From assembly GCF_003122215.1 (NCBI RefSeq), contig NZ_QEYD01000008.1, forward strand, positions 124,001 to 188,000: 64,000 nt of DNA, in the 5' to 3' direction. A model generated the notes under the pieces. The model ran no database searches. It was not told where the DNA came from and saw nothing but the letters and a program-made list of their open reading frames with translations. The translations under genes and the position numbers were made by a program. This DNA comes from Pararhodobacter marinus. Lineage in GTDB: Bacteria; Pseudomonadota; Alphaproteobacteria; Rhodobacterales; Rhodobacteraceae. This document shows positions 53,886-63,516 of the stretch, in pieces. Positions within the stretch are counted from its first letter, which is position 1. The number at the start of each line of letters is the position of its first letter.

Positions 53886-56033
53886 GTGTCGAGCCATGCG
53901 GCGCTGGAGGACGAGGAGGGGCCTCTTGTGCCCGACCCGGTTCGCAAGCGGGCAGGGGCCGGGCCCTCGCGGCGAAGGGCCCTCTGGTCGCTGCCGGCCG
54001 ACGCGATCGTGCAGGCGCGCGGGACGTTGTTTCCCTTCGTGCCGGTGGCGCTGGGACTGGGGATCGGGCTGTATTTCGCAGCCCCTGCCGAACCGACGCG
54101 CGGGGGGCTGACGCTGCTGTCGGGGCTGGCGCTGGCGGGGCTGGTCCTGGGCTGCCGGGCAGAGGGCGCGCTGCGGCCCCTGATCTGGGCGCTTGCGCTG
54201 GTGGCGCTGGGCGCGCTGCTGGCGGCGCTTCGCACGCAGGCTGTGGCGGCGCCGGTGCTGGGCTGGGCGCGCTATGGACCGATCGAAGGGCGCATCGTTG
54301 CGGTGGACCGCTCGGGCTCGGACGCGCTGCGGCTGACGCTGGACCGCGTGGTGTTGCCCGGCCTGCCGCCCGCACGCGTGCCCGAACGGGTGCGGGTGTC
54401 GATCCACGGGGAACCCGATGACGAGCCCGATCTCGACCCCGTTGCCGGCACCGTGGTGGTGCTGACCGGCTTTCTGGCCCCGCCCGGCGGTCCGGTCGAG
54501 CCGGGCGGTTTCTCGTTTCGAAGGCTGGCCTGGTTCGAGGGGCTGGGCGCGGTGGGCTATACCCGGAACCCGGTCCTTGCGGTCGAGGATCCGGCGCGCG
54601 CGCTTGCGTTGACGCGGCTGCGCTACCGGCTGGCCGAGGCTATCCGCGCGCGGCTTCCGGGCGAGGCGGGGGGCTTTGTCGCGGCGATCCTGACGGGCGA
54701 CCGCTCGGGCGTCGGTCAGGATACGCTCGACGATCTGCGCCGTTCGAACCTGGCGCATCTGCTGGCGATTTCCGGGCTGCATATGGGGCTTCTGACCGGC
54801 GTGGTCTTTGCCGCCCTGCGCGGCGGCATGGCGCTGATCCCGGTGCTGGCGCTGCGCTGGCCGATCCGCAAGCTGGCGGCGCTGGGCGCGCTGGCGGCGG
54901 GGCTGGCCTATCTGGCGCTGTCGGGGGGCAATGTGGCGACACAGCGCGCCTTCATCATGGCGGCGGTGATGCTGATCGCGGTGATGGTGGACCGGCGCGC
55001 GATTTCGATCCGGTCGGTCGCGGTGGCCGCCGTCATCGTGCTCGCGTTGCGGCCCGAGGCGTTGCTATCGGTCGGCTTTCACATGTCCTTTGCCGCGACC
55101 GTGGCGCTGGTTGCGGTGTTCCGCTGGCTGCGCGACCGCAGGCCGGGCGCCGCGCGCCCGCGCGGCTGGCGGCGGGTCCTGGCGGGGCTTTCGGGCGCTG
55201 CCCTCTGTTCGCTGGTCGCGGGGCTTGCCACCGCGCCCTATGCCGCCGCGCAATTTCACCGCGTGGTCGATTACGGGCTGCTGGCCAATATCGTCAGCGT
55301 GCCGCTGATGGGCGCGCTGGTGATGCCGGCGGCGGTGCTGGCGGCGGTGCTGTGGCCCGTGGGGCTGGACGGGATCGGGCTCTGGCTGATGCAGCTCGGA
55401 ACGCGCTGGATCCTGTTCGTCGCCGATGCCGTGGGCGGGCGCGATGGGGCCGTGACGATGGTGCCTGCGCCGCCGCTCTGGGTGATCCCGGCCTTGTCGC
55501 TGGGCGCCTTGTGGCTGATCCTGTGGCCCGGACGCGCGCGCCATGCGGGCGCCGTCGTGGCGGTGGCGGCGCTGGCCTTCTGGACCGGGTCGGAAAGACC
55601 GCCGCTGCTGATCGAGGGCGAGGGCGCTCTGGTCGGCCTGATGACGCCCGAAGGCCGCGCACTGAGCCGCGCGCGGGGCGCGGGCTTCGTCGCGCGCAAC
55701 TGGCTGGAGGCCGATGGCGACGGCGCGTCGCAGGACGTGGCGGCTGCGCGGGCAGGGATGCAGCCGGTGCCGGGCGGCGCGCGGTTCACCTTTGGCGGGT
55801 CGGAATGGGTGCATCTGACCGGGCAACGCGGCATCGCGCAACTGGATGCGCATTGCGCCAGCGGCGTCACCGTGGTGACGGATCAGCGGCTCGAGGCCCC
55901 GCCGCCGGGCGATTGCCGGGTGATCGACCGCCGCGCGCTGGGGCGCACCGGGGCGATGGCGCTCTGGCCCGATGGCCGCGTCGTGACGGCCGAGGCACTG
56001 ACGGGCCGCAGGCCGTGGAGCGGGCGACGCTGA
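53886..56033 (+). CDS. comEC: ComEC/Rec2-family DNA uptake channel
   Basis: The 715-residue membrane protein has a N-terminal DUF4131-like region, an OB-like periplasmic segment (about 140-200) and the competence domain with LAHLLAISGLHMGLL, GGNVATQRAFIMAA and LLSVGFHMSFAAT. It would conduct single-stranded DNA through the inner membrane. The C-terminal region is short and has no metallo-beta-lactamase motif. The start is a GTG at 53886 with GGGGCGAG before it, and the exact start is uncertain. Confidence 0.9.
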   Translation: MSSHAALEDEEGPLVPDPVRKRAGAGPSRRRALWSLPADAIVQARGTLFPFVPVALGLGIGLYFAAPAEPTRGGLTLLSGLALAGLVLGCRAEGALRPLIWALALVALGALLAALRTQAVAAPVLGWARYGPIEGRIVAVDRSGSDALRLTLDRVVLPGLPPARVPERVRVSIHGEPDDEPDLDPVAGTVVVLTGFLAPPGGPVEPGGFSFRRLAWFEGLGAVGYTRNPVLAVEDPARALALTRLRYRLAEAIRARLPGEAGGFVAAILTGDRSGVGQDTLDDLRRSNLAHLLAISGLHMGLLTGVVFAALRGGMALIPVLALRWPIRKLAALGALAAGLAYLALSGGNVATQRAFIMAAVMLIAVMVDRRAISIRSVAVAAVIVLALRPEALLSVGFHMSFAATVALVAVFRWLRDRRPGAARPRGWRRVLAGLSGAALCSLVAGLATAPYAAAQFHRVVDYGLLANIVSVPLMGALVMPAAVLAAVLWPVGLDGIGLWLMQLGTRWILFVADAVGGRDGAVTMVPAPPLWVIPALSLGALWLILWPGRARHAGAVVAVAALAFWTGSERPPLLIEGEGALVGLMTPEGRALSRARGAGFVARNWLEADGDGASQDVAAARAGMQPVPGGARFTFGGSEWVHLTGQRGIAQLDAHCASGVTVVTDQRLEAPPPGDCRVIDRRALGRTGAMALWPDGRVVTAEALTGRRPWSGRR

Positions 56034-56169
56034 GCGGGCAGGGGGCCCGGTCTGAGTCCCCCGTGCAACACTTGCCGCTGCAACCGTGCCGTGACTGGCG
56101 CAACGGGCATGAAAAACTGGAAACGCTGAACGCCGTTTGTTAGCGTTACGGAAACAAACAGGCAAGATA

Positions 56170-57291
56170 ATGAGCAGTGTATCCGGCTTCAGCGGCGTCT
56201 ATGTCGTTGAATGGGCGCAGACCGCGCCCGGCGAGGAATGGGGCCTGTCGCCAGACATGCTTGCGGTCGGCATGTCGTGGCGCTGGCGCGGCGATGCACA
56301 ACGGCTGGATGCCGGGGTCGCCGCTTTATGGCTTGCCAGGCCACAGGACCGCACCAATCCCCGCAGCCGCGCGCGGCGCCGGTTGCGGCGGCTCGCGCTG
56401 GCCGGGATGCCCCTTCACCCGGTCCGCGACAGGGCCGATCCGTCAGTGGACGGCACGCTGCAGGCAGGGTTCGACGGCGAGACGCCTGCCGGCACGCTGC
56501 CCGGCGCCCCGCGTCCCGAGGCAATGCTGCTCACCGATGGAGAACGGCTGTATCCGGCGCGGCTGGTCCGGGTTTCGGGGCGGCTTCTGGTCGTCTTCCA
56601 CCCGATGCTGCCCGCGCCTGACACCGCGCTGTGGATCGCGGCGCTGAGCCTCGATCCGCGGATCGGGGGCCGAGAGGCGGCGCAGCCCGGGGCGGGGCAT
56701 AGCGGTGTGATCTGCTTCCTGCCCGGCACCGCCATCGCCACGCCCGACGGGCCGCGCGCGGTCGAGACCCTGGCGCCCGGCGAGCGGGTGCTCACGCGCG
56801 ACAACGGCGCGCAGCCGGTGATCTGGCGTGGCGAGACGCGGCTGTCGGGGGCCGAACTGTACCTGCATCCGCATCTTCGCCCGGTGCGCATCGCCTCGGG
56901 CGCACTGCCCGGCGGGCGGCCCAAGGGCGATCTGCTGGTCTCGCCCGCGCATCGGCTGCTGCTGCGGGCGCCCGGCTGCCTGCAATCGGACGAGGTGCTG
57001 GTCGCGGCGGGCGATCTGGAGGATGGTCGCGGCATCCGGCGCGATTTTACCGCCAGCGCCGTGCGCTATGTCCATCTGATGCTGGCGCGCCACGAGATCC
57101 TCACCGCCAATGGCGTGGCCTGCGAGAGTTTCCATCCCGGTCTGGCCGAGCCGCGCGTGCTGAAATGGCACGCGCGCTCTCTGGAGCAGGCGGCGCCGGG
57201 GCTTCTGGGGGATCTGGCGCGGTTCGGCGATCCGGCGCGGCAATGCCTCAGCCGGGGCGAAGCCGGGATCCTGCGCGACGCGCTGGTGTAG
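56170..57291 (+). CDS. Hint_2-domain protein
   Basis: The 373-residue protein has an N-terminal part of about 175 residues without clear family and a Hint_2 domain from Cys182 (VICFLPGTAIATPDGPRAVE) to about residue 330, ending ESFHPG. The start ICF-PGT and end ESF-P match the RTX/Hint protein at 12 kb, so the two domains are paralogous. No RTX repeats or signal peptide are visible. Hint folds may self-process; a splicing partner is absent. GGCAAGA precedes the ATG at 56170. Confidence 0.82.
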   Translation: MSSVSGFSGVYVVEWAQTAPGEEWGLSPDMLAVGMSWRWRGDAQRLDAGVAALWLARPQDRTNPRSRARRRLRRLALAGMPLHPVRDRADPSVDGTLQAGFDGETPAGTLPGAPRPEAMLLTDGERLYPARLVRVSGRLLVVFHPMLPAPDTALWIAALSLDPRIGGREAAQPGAGHSGVICFLPGTAIATPDGPRAVETLAPGERVLTRDNGAQPVIWRGETRLSGAELYLHPHLRPVRIASGALPGGRPKGDLLVSPAHRLLLRAPGCLQSDEVLVAAGDLEDGRGIRRDFTASAVRYVHLMLARHEILTANGVACESFHPGLAEPRVLKWHARSLEQAAPGLLGDLARFGDPARQCLSRGEAGILRDALV

Positions 57292-57292
57292 C

Positions 57293-57607
57293 TCAGCGTC
57301 GGAACGGACGCGGCAGCCGCGCGCGCCAGTAGCGCCAGCTGACCTGCAGCCGGATCAGGAACCGCGCGACGATGGGCCGGATGCCGGGAATGTCGATGGC
57401 CAGAAGCGCGATGCCCACCGGGATCATCCAGAATCCCAGCACCGGCAGAAACCCCAGAAACCCGCCGAAGATGAACAGCAGCGCCATCGGCGCGCGCAGC
57501 CAGCCGCGACCGGGCGCGGTGAGGCCTCGCATCGGGCCGTCCATGCCCGGCAGGCTGCGCCCGAGGCGGTTGAGCTGACGCTCGAAACGTTGATGCTCGC
57601 GGTTCAT
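57293..57607 (-). CDS. Small membrane protein, PGPGW-like
   Basis: The 104-residue protein has a charged N-terminus, a hydrophobic stretch (about 41-75, ALLFIFGGFLGFLPVLGFW and then IPVGIALLAID) that forms one hairpin of two helices, and a basic C-terminus. The helix hairpin resembles the PGPGW family, but the assignment is tentative. It is convergent with the Hint gene with only 1 bp between stops. Confidence 0.65.
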   Translation of the reverse strand: MNREHQRFERQLNRLGRSLPGMDGPMRGLTAPGRGWLRAPMALLFIFGGFLGFLPVLGFWMIPVGIALLAIDIPGIRPIVARFLIRLQVSWRYWRARLPRPFRR

Positions 57608-57822
57608 TTCGCGGTTTGCGGCGGGAATGGGTCCGGTCCTTGTGTTGCGGTCCGCGCCGGGCGGCGCCCTCAGACCCGCGCGTTGTGGCGGTGTCCTGCT
57701 GAAAACGCGATGTGGGCGATCCTGTTCCGTCGTGCAAGGGCGCGAAACCGAGAATGCCGCTCAATTGCGCGCTATCGGCGAAGGGGCGCCGCTGGCCCGC
57801 TGCATCCGGGCGGATTGGCGCA

Positions 57823-57850
57823 TTGACAGCGCGGGGGCAGGCTGTATAAG
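57823..57850 (+). promoter_or_regulatory. Consensus sigma-70 promoter of rpsD
   Basis: TTGACA (57823-57828) and TATAAG (57845-57850) with a 16-bp spacer, preceding rpsD by about 240 bp. This is the best housekeeping promoter in the window and fits a ribosomal protein gene with a long 5' leader. Confidence 0.85.
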
Positions 57851-57858
57851 CGCGCCGT

Positions 57859-57892
57859 CCGGGTTGCTGCTCTTGGCACGACCCGGCTTTTC
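57859..57892 (+). promoter_or_regulatory. Terminator-like hairpin at the start of the rpsD leader
   Basis: CCGGGTTG (57859-57866) pairs with CGACCCGG (57879-57886), followed by CTTTTC. It begins within a few bases of the predicted transcription start. The rest of the leader (to 58086) has repeated GGGGAAAC and GAGACCC segments and looks able to fold. S4 controls its own operon in other bacteria by binding mRNA, so a regulatory leader is plausible; its class is unknown. Confidence 0.55.
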
Positions 57893-58086
57893 ATTGGTGT
57901 TGGTGGACCTCGCAAGGGGAAACCTGTCACCGGGGAGACCCGGGAAGGACAACGCCCTTCTGTCCCGCTCTGGCCGGGGCCGGAGACCACGGGGAAACGG
58001 AGCGTCACCGGACGATCTGAGACCCGAAACGTGGGACCCGGTTTTCGGACAAAGTCGGGGACGCAAAACAAGGAAGGAGATCAGCC

Positions 58087-58707
58087 GTGACCAAACGCAC
58101 GACTGCCAAGTACAAGATCGACCGCCGCATGGGCGAGAACATCTGGGGCCGCGCCAAGTCGCCGGTCAACCGCCGTGAATACGGCCCCGGCCAGCATGGT
58201 CAGCGCCGCAAGGGCAAGATGTCGGATTTCGGCACCCAGCTGCGCGCCAAGCAGAAGCTGAAGGGCTATTACGGCGACCTGACCGAGAAGCAGTTCAAGC
58301 GCATCTACGGCGAAGCCGCCCGGGTGAAGGGTGACACCGGCGAGAACCTGATCGGCCTGCTCGAGCGCCGCCTGGATGCCGTCGTCTACCGCGCCAAGTT
58401 CGTCCCCACCATCTTTGCCGCCCGCCAGTTCGTGAACCACGGCCACGTGACCGTGAACGGCAAGCGCGTGAACATCGCGTCGTACCGCGTCAAGGAAGGC
58501 GATGTCGTCGCCGTCCGCGACCGTTCGAAGCAGATGGCGCTGGTGTTGGAAGCCGTCGCCTCGGCCGAGCGTGACGTGCCCGATTATCTCGAAGTCGACC
58601 ATTCCAAGCTGACCGCGACCTTCGTGCGCACGCCGGGTCTGGGCGATGTGCCCTACGCGGTTCAGATGGAACCGAACCTCGTCGTCGAATATTACGCGAA
58701 GAACTGA
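58087..58707 (+). CDS. rpsD: 30S ribosomal protein S4
   Basis: The 206-residue protein matches S4 over its length, with the basic N-terminal part ([14 protein letters not shown]) and the S4 RNA-binding domain near [15 protein letters not shown] and [13 protein letters not shown]. It nucleates 30S assembly on 16S rRNA and may repress its own translation. A GTG start is used with AAGGAAGGAG upstream. It is expressed alone, between its own promoter and terminator, and not in the alpha operon. Confidence 0.98.
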   Translation: MTKRTTAKYKIDRRMGENIWGRAKSPVNRREYGPGQHGQRRKGKMSDFGTQLRAKQKLKGYYGDLTEKQFKRIYGEAARVKGDTGENLIGLLERRLDAVVYRAKFVPTIFAARQFVNHGHVTVNGKRVNIASYRVKEGDVVAVRDRSKQMALVLEAVASAERDVPDYLEVDHSKLTATFVRTPGLGDVPYAVQMEPNLVVEYYAKN

Positions 58708-58739
58708 TCCGGCCACGGCTGAGGTCTTGCCACTTGGAA

Positions 58740-58771
58740 GGGCCGCGCCGGGGAACCGGCGTGGCCCTTTT
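58740..58771 (+). terminator. Terminator of rpsD
   Basis: GGGCC-G-CGCCGG, loop GGAA, CCGGCG-T-GGCCC, then TTTT. It lies 32 bp after the stop codon. Confidence 0.92.
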
Positions 58772-58809
58772 CGCATTCACGCTCTCTTCGCTGCCGTTGC
58801 CCCCGAAGA

Positions 58810-58830
58810 GAGTATTTTCGGCAGAATGAA
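58810..58830 (+). repeat. 21-bp interspersed motif, copy C
   Basis: GAGTATTT, variable TCG, then GCAGAATGAA, 38 bp past the rpsD terminator and 80 bp before hisC. Unlike copies A and B it has no CTCCCGCCC-loop hairpin before it. Confidence 0.72.
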
Positions 58831-58910
58831 GCCAGGGGGCGCGGCCTATCGACCGGCGAAGCGCCGCCGGGGCCGCCCCGGGATACACGCGTGTTGAGGG
58901 ACACCAGACG

Positions 58911-60008
58911 ATGAACGACGAGATCCTGCCACAGATCAGGCCGCAGCCCGGCATCATGGAGATCGCGCTGTATGTCAGCGGGCAGAGCAGCCTTGCCGGC
59001 AAGGCCGAGGTGCTGAAACTGTCCTCGAACGAGAACCCGTACGGCCCCTCGCCCAAGGCGCAGGCGGCCTATGCCGAAGCCGCCGCGACGCTGCATCGCT
59101 ATCCCTCGACCGATCATGCCGAGTTGCGCGCGGCGATCGGCGCGGTGCACGGGCTCGATCCCGACCGCATCATCTGCGGCGTCGGCTCGGACGAGGTGTT
59201 GCAATTCATCACCCAGAGCTTCGCCGGGCCGGGCGATGAATGCATCACCACCGAGCACGGGTTCTCGATGTACCCGATCCTGGCCCATGCGGCGGGTGCG
59301 GTGCCGGTCGAGGTGGCCGAGACCGACCGCCGGGTCGATGTGGACAAGATCCTGGCGGCGGTCACGGCGCGCACGAAGATCGTGTTCATCGCCAATCCGG
59401 CCAACCCGACCGGCACGATGGTGCCCGGGGCCGAATTGCGGCGCCTCGCCGGGGCGTTGCCCATGGGCGTGATCCTGGTGCTGGACGGCGCCTATGCGGA
59501 ATTCGCCGGGGATTACGACGGCGGCGTATCGCTGGTCGAGGACTTTCCCAACGTTGTGATGACGCGCACCTTCTCGAAGATCCACGGGCTGGGCGGTCTG
59601 CGGATCGGCTGGGGCTATGCGCGGCGCGAGATCATCGACGTGCTCAATCGCGTGCGCCAGCCTTTCAACCTCAGCCTCGGGCAGATGGCGGCGGCGGAAG
59701 CGGCGGTGCGGGATGTCGAATACACCCGCTGGTGCGCGGCCGAGAACGCGCGCTGGCGCGATTTCCTGCGCAACGGGTTGGTGCAGATGGGCATCGCCTG
59801 CGACGAGAGCTTCGCCAATTTCGTGCTGGCCCGCTTCGACACGCCGGACGAGGCGGATGCGGCGGATGCGGCGCTGAAAGAGGACGGGATCCTCGTGCGC
59901 AAGGTGGCGGGCTACAAGCTGCCCGAGTGCCTGCGCATCACCGTGGGCGACGAAGCCGCCTGCCGCCGGATCCTCGGCGTGCTGGCCGCGTTCAAGGGGG
60001 TGCGCTGA
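58911..60008 (+). CDS. hisC: Histidinol-phosphate/aromatic aminotransferase
   Basis: The 365-residue fold type I aminotransferase has [11 protein letters not shown], the PLP-phosphate segment, [10 protein letters not shown] and the cofactor lysine in [15 protein letters not shown] (Lys223). It can transaminate histidinol phosphate and, next to tyrA, probably also prephenate or aromatic keto acids. The stop overlaps the tyrA start by one base, so the two are cotranslated. Confidence 0.94.
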   Translation: MNDEILPQIRPQPGIMEIALYVSGQSSLAGKAEVLKLSSNENPYGPSPKAQAAYAEAAATLHRYPSTDHAELRAAIGAVHGLDPDRIICGVGSDEVLQFITQSFAGPGDECITTEHGFSMYPILAHAAGAVPVEVAETDRRVDVDKILAAVTARTKIVFIANPANPTGTMVPGAELRRLAGALPMGVILVLDGAYAEFAGDYDGGVSLVEDFPNVVMTRTFSKIHGLGGLRIGWGYARREIIDVLNRVRQPFNLSLGQMAAAEAAVRDVEYTRWCAAENARWRDFLRNGLVQMGIACDESFANFVLARFDTPDEADAADAALKEDGILVRKVAGYKLPECLRITVGDEAACRRILGVLAAFKGVR

Positions 60009-60925
60009 TGGCACAGGTCTTTGAGCGCGTCGCGCTGATCGGGCTGGGCCTGATCGCGGGCTCGATGGCGCATGCGATGAAGCGTCACAAGCTGGCGGGT
60101 CATGTCGCGGGCTTCGCGCGCTCGGCCGAGACGCGCCGGGCGGCGGCCGAGATCGGCTTTGTCGACAGCGTGCATGACAGCGCCGCCGAGGCCGTGAAGG
60201 GCGCCGATCTGGTCGTGCTGGCCGTGCCGGTGGGGGCGATGGGCGCGGTGGCCGAGGAAATCGCGCCGCATCTGGCACCGGGGGCCACCGTCACGGATGT
60301 GGGCTCGGTCAAGCAGGCGGTGATCGACGCGGTCGGCCCGCATCTGCCCGATGGCGTGCATTTCATCCCCTCGCACCCGCTCGCGGGGACCGAGCATTCC
60401 GGCCCCTATTCGGGTTTCGCCACGCTCTTTGAAAACCGCTGGTGGCTGATCACGCCGCTCGACGGGGCCGATGAGGCCGCGACGGCGCGTCTGCGTCGGC
60501 TGTTCGAGGGCGTCGGCGCACAGGTTGACGAGATGGAGCCCGGCCATCATGATCTGGTTCTGGCGGTCGTGTCGCACACGCCGCACCTGATCGCCTATAC
60601 GATGGTGGGGGTGGCGGATCACCTGCGGCGCGTTTCGCAATCCGAGGTCATCAAGTATTCGGCCTCGGGGTTTCGCGATTTCACGCGGATCGCCGCGTCG
60701 GACCCGACGATGTGGCGCGACGTGTTCCTGACCAACAAGGAGGCGACGCTGGATATTCTGGGCCGCTTCACCGAAGAGCTTTTCGTCCTGCAGCGCGCCA
60801 TCCGGATGGGGGACGGCGACCACCTGTACGAGTATTTCACGCGCACGCGGGCAATCCGGCGCGGGATCATCGAAGCCGGGCAGGATACCGACGCGCCCGA
60901 TTTCGGTCGCGCGCGGAAGGACTGA
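60008..60925 (+). CDS. tyrA: Prephenate/arogenate (cyclohexadienyl) dehydrogenase
   Basis: The 305-residue protein has the NAD-binding IGLGLIAGSMA near the N-terminus, then FIPSHPLAGTEHSG with the catalytic histidine and VVSHTPHLIAY. It oxidatively decarboxylates prephenate or arogenate on the way to tyrosine. There is no chorismate mutase or ACT domain. It is joined to hisC by a TGATG overlap, an order usual in Rhodobacterales. Confidence 0.95.
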   Translation: MAQVFERVALIGLGLIAGSMAHAMKRHKLAGHVAGFARSAETRRAAAEIGFVDSVHDSAAEAVKGADLVVLAVPVGAMGAVAEEIAPHLAPGATVTDVGSVKQAVIDAVGPHLPDGVHFIPSHPLAGTEHSGPYSGFATLFENRWWLITPLDGADEAATARLRRLFEGVGAQVDEMEPGHHDLVLAVVSHTPHLIAYTMVGVADHLRRVSQSEVIKYSASGFRDFTRIAASDPTMWRDVFLTNKEATLDILGRFTEELFVLQRAIRMGDGDHLYEYFTRTRAIRRGIIEAGQDTDAPDFGRARKD

Positions 60926-60929
60926 GCGG

Positions 60930-62102
60930 ATGCGGCGGCTGCGTCTGTGTCTGCTGGTGGCCGCGCTGGGGGCGCTGCCGCTGGCGGGCGGGACGCAACC
61001 CTTGCGCGCCGAAGCGCCCGACAGCTCGCTTTTTCCGCGCGCCCGACCCGGCACATTGGGGGGCGCTGTGCGGCTGACCATCGCCGAAGCCGCCGCGCAG
61101 GAAGCGGCGCGCGCCGCGGCGGCGGCCCGGGCGCGGGCGGCTTCGGACAGCGCGGCGCAGGCCGCCCGGCAGGCAGAGGCGCTGAGCGCGGCAAGCGACC
61201 GCGCCGCCGCCGAGGCGATGGCAGCCGTTGCCGGGGGCGCGGGCGGCGTGGTGATCAGCGAAGCCGCCGAGGCCGAGATGGCCGCGTTTCGCGCGCGGCA
61301 GGAGGCCGAGGCCGCCCGCATCGCCGCCGCGCGCGAGGAAGCGCGCCGCATCGCCGCTGAACGGGCCGAGGCGCGGGCCTCGGCGGCTGCGCTGGCGGCC
61401 TCGGACAGGCCGGTCAGCCCGCTTGCCGTGGCGCGCAGCCTGGTGCCCCGGCCTGCCTCGCCCCTCGTGCGCGAGCGGTTCGCCGCGCTGGCCTTGCGGC
61501 GCGCGCCCAGCCCGGCACGGAGCGAGGCCCCCTCGACGACGCCCACGCTGGCGCGGGCCTCGGGCGGGGGAGTGCGGGGCAATCTGTGCGGCACGCCGGG
61601 GCTCGAAGGCCGGGTTCTGGACCGGATCCGCAGCCGCACGCAGGGGTGCGGCGTGACCGAGCCCGTCAGCGTGACCAATGTGCAGGGCATCCCTTTGTCG
61701 CTGGCCGCGACGATGGATTGCGACACCGCGCGCGCTTTCGAGCGCTGGGTGCGCACGGAAATGATCCCGACCGTCGGGCGCACGGGCGGCGGCATCGCGC
61801 AGATCCGGGTGATCGGGCATTATTCCTGCCGCACCCGCAACAGCCAGCGGGGCGCGCGGATTTCCGAACACGGGCGGGGCCGTGCCATCGACGTGGCCGG
61901 TTATCAGCTGCGCGACGGCGAGACGGTCAGCGTGCTCGACGATTACCGGCGCGGGCGGCATTCGCGCTCGCTCCGGCGGATGTACGAGGCGGCCTGCGGC
62001 ATCTTCCGCACCACGCTCAGCCCCGATTCGGACCGGTTCCATCAGGACCATTTCCATTTCGACCTGGCCCAGCACCGGGGCGGCGGCACCTATTGCCGCT
62101 GA
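60930..62102 (+). CDS. Extensin-like protein with long alanine-rich linker
   Basis: The 390-residue protein has a signal peptide (about 1-27), an Ala/Arg/Glu-rich helical or coiled-coil region (about 45-170), a Pro-rich stretch, and a C-terminal extensin-like domain (about 225-390) with SCRTRNSQRGARISEHGRG-type motif, AIDVAGYQL and HQDHFHFDL. The H-x-D-H-F-H residues resemble metal sites of D-Ala-D-Ala peptidases (M15), so cell-wall activity is possible. It follows tyrA by 4 bp. Confidence 0.85.
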   Translation: MRRLRLCLLVAALGALPLAGGTQPLRAEAPDSSLFPRARPGTLGGAVRLTIAEAAAQEAARAAAAARARAASDSAAQAARQAEALSAASDRAAAEAMAAVAGGAGGVVISEAAEAEMAAFRARQEAEAARIAAAREEARRIAAERAEARASAAALAASDRPVSPLAVARSLVPRPASPLVRERFAALALRRAPSPARSEAPSTTPTLARASGGGVRGNLCGTPGLEGRVLDRIRSRTQGCGVTEPVSVTNVQGIPLSLAATMDCDTARAFERWVRTEMIPTVGRTGGGIAQIRVIGHYSCRTRNSQRGARISEHGRGRAIDVAGYQLRDGETVSVLDDYRRGRHSRSLRRMYEAACGIFRTTLSPDSDRFHQDHFHFDLAQHRGGGTYCR

Positions 62103-62208
62103 CGGCCTGCGGCCACTCTAACGCTGCGTGACTTCCCCGAAGGGCGCTTTTCCCCCCTCGGGGCGGGGGGGTATAGAGAGGGCGAGGACTTCAGTGAAAG
62201 GGACGGAT

Positions 62209-63384
62209 ATGGACGATATCGTCATTCTCAGCGGCGCGCGCAGCCCGATCGGCACGTTCGGCGGCAGCCTGTCGGGGCTTCCGGTGGCGGATCTGGCCAC
62301 GACCGTGGCCAAGGCGGCGATCGAGCGCGCCGGGATCGAGCCCGCGAAGATCGGCACCGTGGTCTTCGGCCATGTCATCAACACCGTGCCGCGCGACGCC
62401 TATCTGTCGCGCGTCGCGGCGATGGGGGCGGGCATCCCCGATACGACCCCCGCGATGAACGTGAACCGGCTGTGCGGATCGGGTGCGCAGGCCATCGTCT
62501 CGACCCTGCAGGCGCTGGCTCTGGGCGACGCAGAGTTCGGCCTGGCGGGCGGCGCGGAATCGATGAGCAACGCGCCCTATTCGGTGCCCGCCGCGCGGTT
62601 CGGCCACAAGATGGGCGATGCCACCTTCCTGGACATGATGCTGGGCGCGCTGACCTGTCCCTTCGGCACCGGCCATATGGGCGTCACCGCCGAGAATGTC
62701 TCGGACGAGCATGACATCAGCCGCGAGGCGCAGGATGCCTTCGCGCTGGAAAGCCAGCAGCGCGCAGCGCGCGCCATTGCCGAGGGCCGGTTCAAGGATC
62801 AGATCGTGCCGATCGTGATGAAGGGCCGCAAGGGCGAGATCGTCTTCGACACCGACGAGCACCCCAAGGAGACCAGCCTTGAAAAGCTGGCCGCGCTGAA
62901 ACCCGCCTTCAAGAAGGACGGCTCGGTCACGGCGGGCAATGCCTCGGGCATCAATGACGGTGCGGCGGCGCTGGTTCTGGCGCGGCGCGACGCGGCCGAG
63001 GCGGCGGGCCTGAAGCCCCGCGCGCGGATCGTGGGCTATGCCGTCGCGGGCGTGCGTCCCGAGGTGATGGGCATCGGCCCGATCCCGGCGGTCGAGCAGC
63101 TGTGCGAGCGTACCGGGCTGAGCGTGTCGGATTTCGACGTGATCGAATCGAACGAGGCCTTCGCGGCGCAGGCGCTGGCGGTGAACAAGGGGCTGGGCCT
63201 GGACCCGGCCAAGGTGAACCCCAATGGCGGCGCCATCGCGCTGGGCCACCCGGTCGGCGCGACCGGCGCCATCGTCACCGTGAAGGCGATGTATGAACTC
63301 GAGCGGACGGGCGGCCGCTATGGCCTGATCACCATGTGCATCGGCGGCGGCCAGGGCATCGCGCTGGCCATCGAACGGCTCTGA
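62209..63384 (+). CDS. Acetyl-CoA acetyltransferase (thiolase)
   Basis: The 391-residue thiolase has the nucleophile Cys89 in [10 protein letters not shown], His347 in [11 protein letters not shown] and the proton-transfer Cys377 in CIGGGQG. It condenses two acetyl-CoA to acetoacetyl-CoA (PhaA/AtoB) or cleaves 3-ketoacyl-CoA. No phaB or other polyhydroxybutyrate genes lie in the window, so the pathway is open. The ATG at 62209 has AAGGGA upstream. Confidence 0.94.
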   Translation: MDDIVILSGARSPIGTFGGSLSGLPVADLATTVAKAAIERAGIEPAKIGTVVFGHVINTVPRDAYLSRVAAMGAGIPDTTPAMNVNRLCGSGAQAIVSTLQALALGDAEFGLAGGAESMSNAPYSVPAARFGHKMGDATFLDMMLGALTCPFGTGHMGVTAENVSDEHDISREAQDAFALESQQRAARAIAEGRFKDQIVPIVMKGRKGEIVFDTDEHPKETSLEKLAALKPAFKKDGSVTAGNASGINDGAAALVLARRDAAEAAGLKPRARIVGYAVAGVRPEVMGIGPIPAVEQLCERTGLSVSDFDVIESNEAFAAQALAVNKGLGLDPAKVNPNGGAIALGHPVGATGAIVTVKAMYELERTGGRYGLITMCIGGGQGIALAIERL

Positions 63385-63397
63385 GACTCAACGCCGC

Positions 63398-63418
63398 GGG
63401 GCGCGGTTTTCGCGCCCC
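63398..63418 (+). terminator. Hairpin after the thiolase gene
   Basis: GGGGCGCG, loop GTTTT, CGCGCCCC. It lies 13 bp after the stop codon; the T run is lacking (GGTTAA), so it is a possible rather than a sure terminator. Confidence 0.55.
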
Positions 63419-63516
63419 GGTTAAGGGCGTCTTCACCGATAGCGGCAATTCTGGGCGGGCCGCCGGGCGTCTTCGGGCGTCGGGCGGCCCGGTCAGTTCC
63501 AGGGTAGCCGCCGCCG

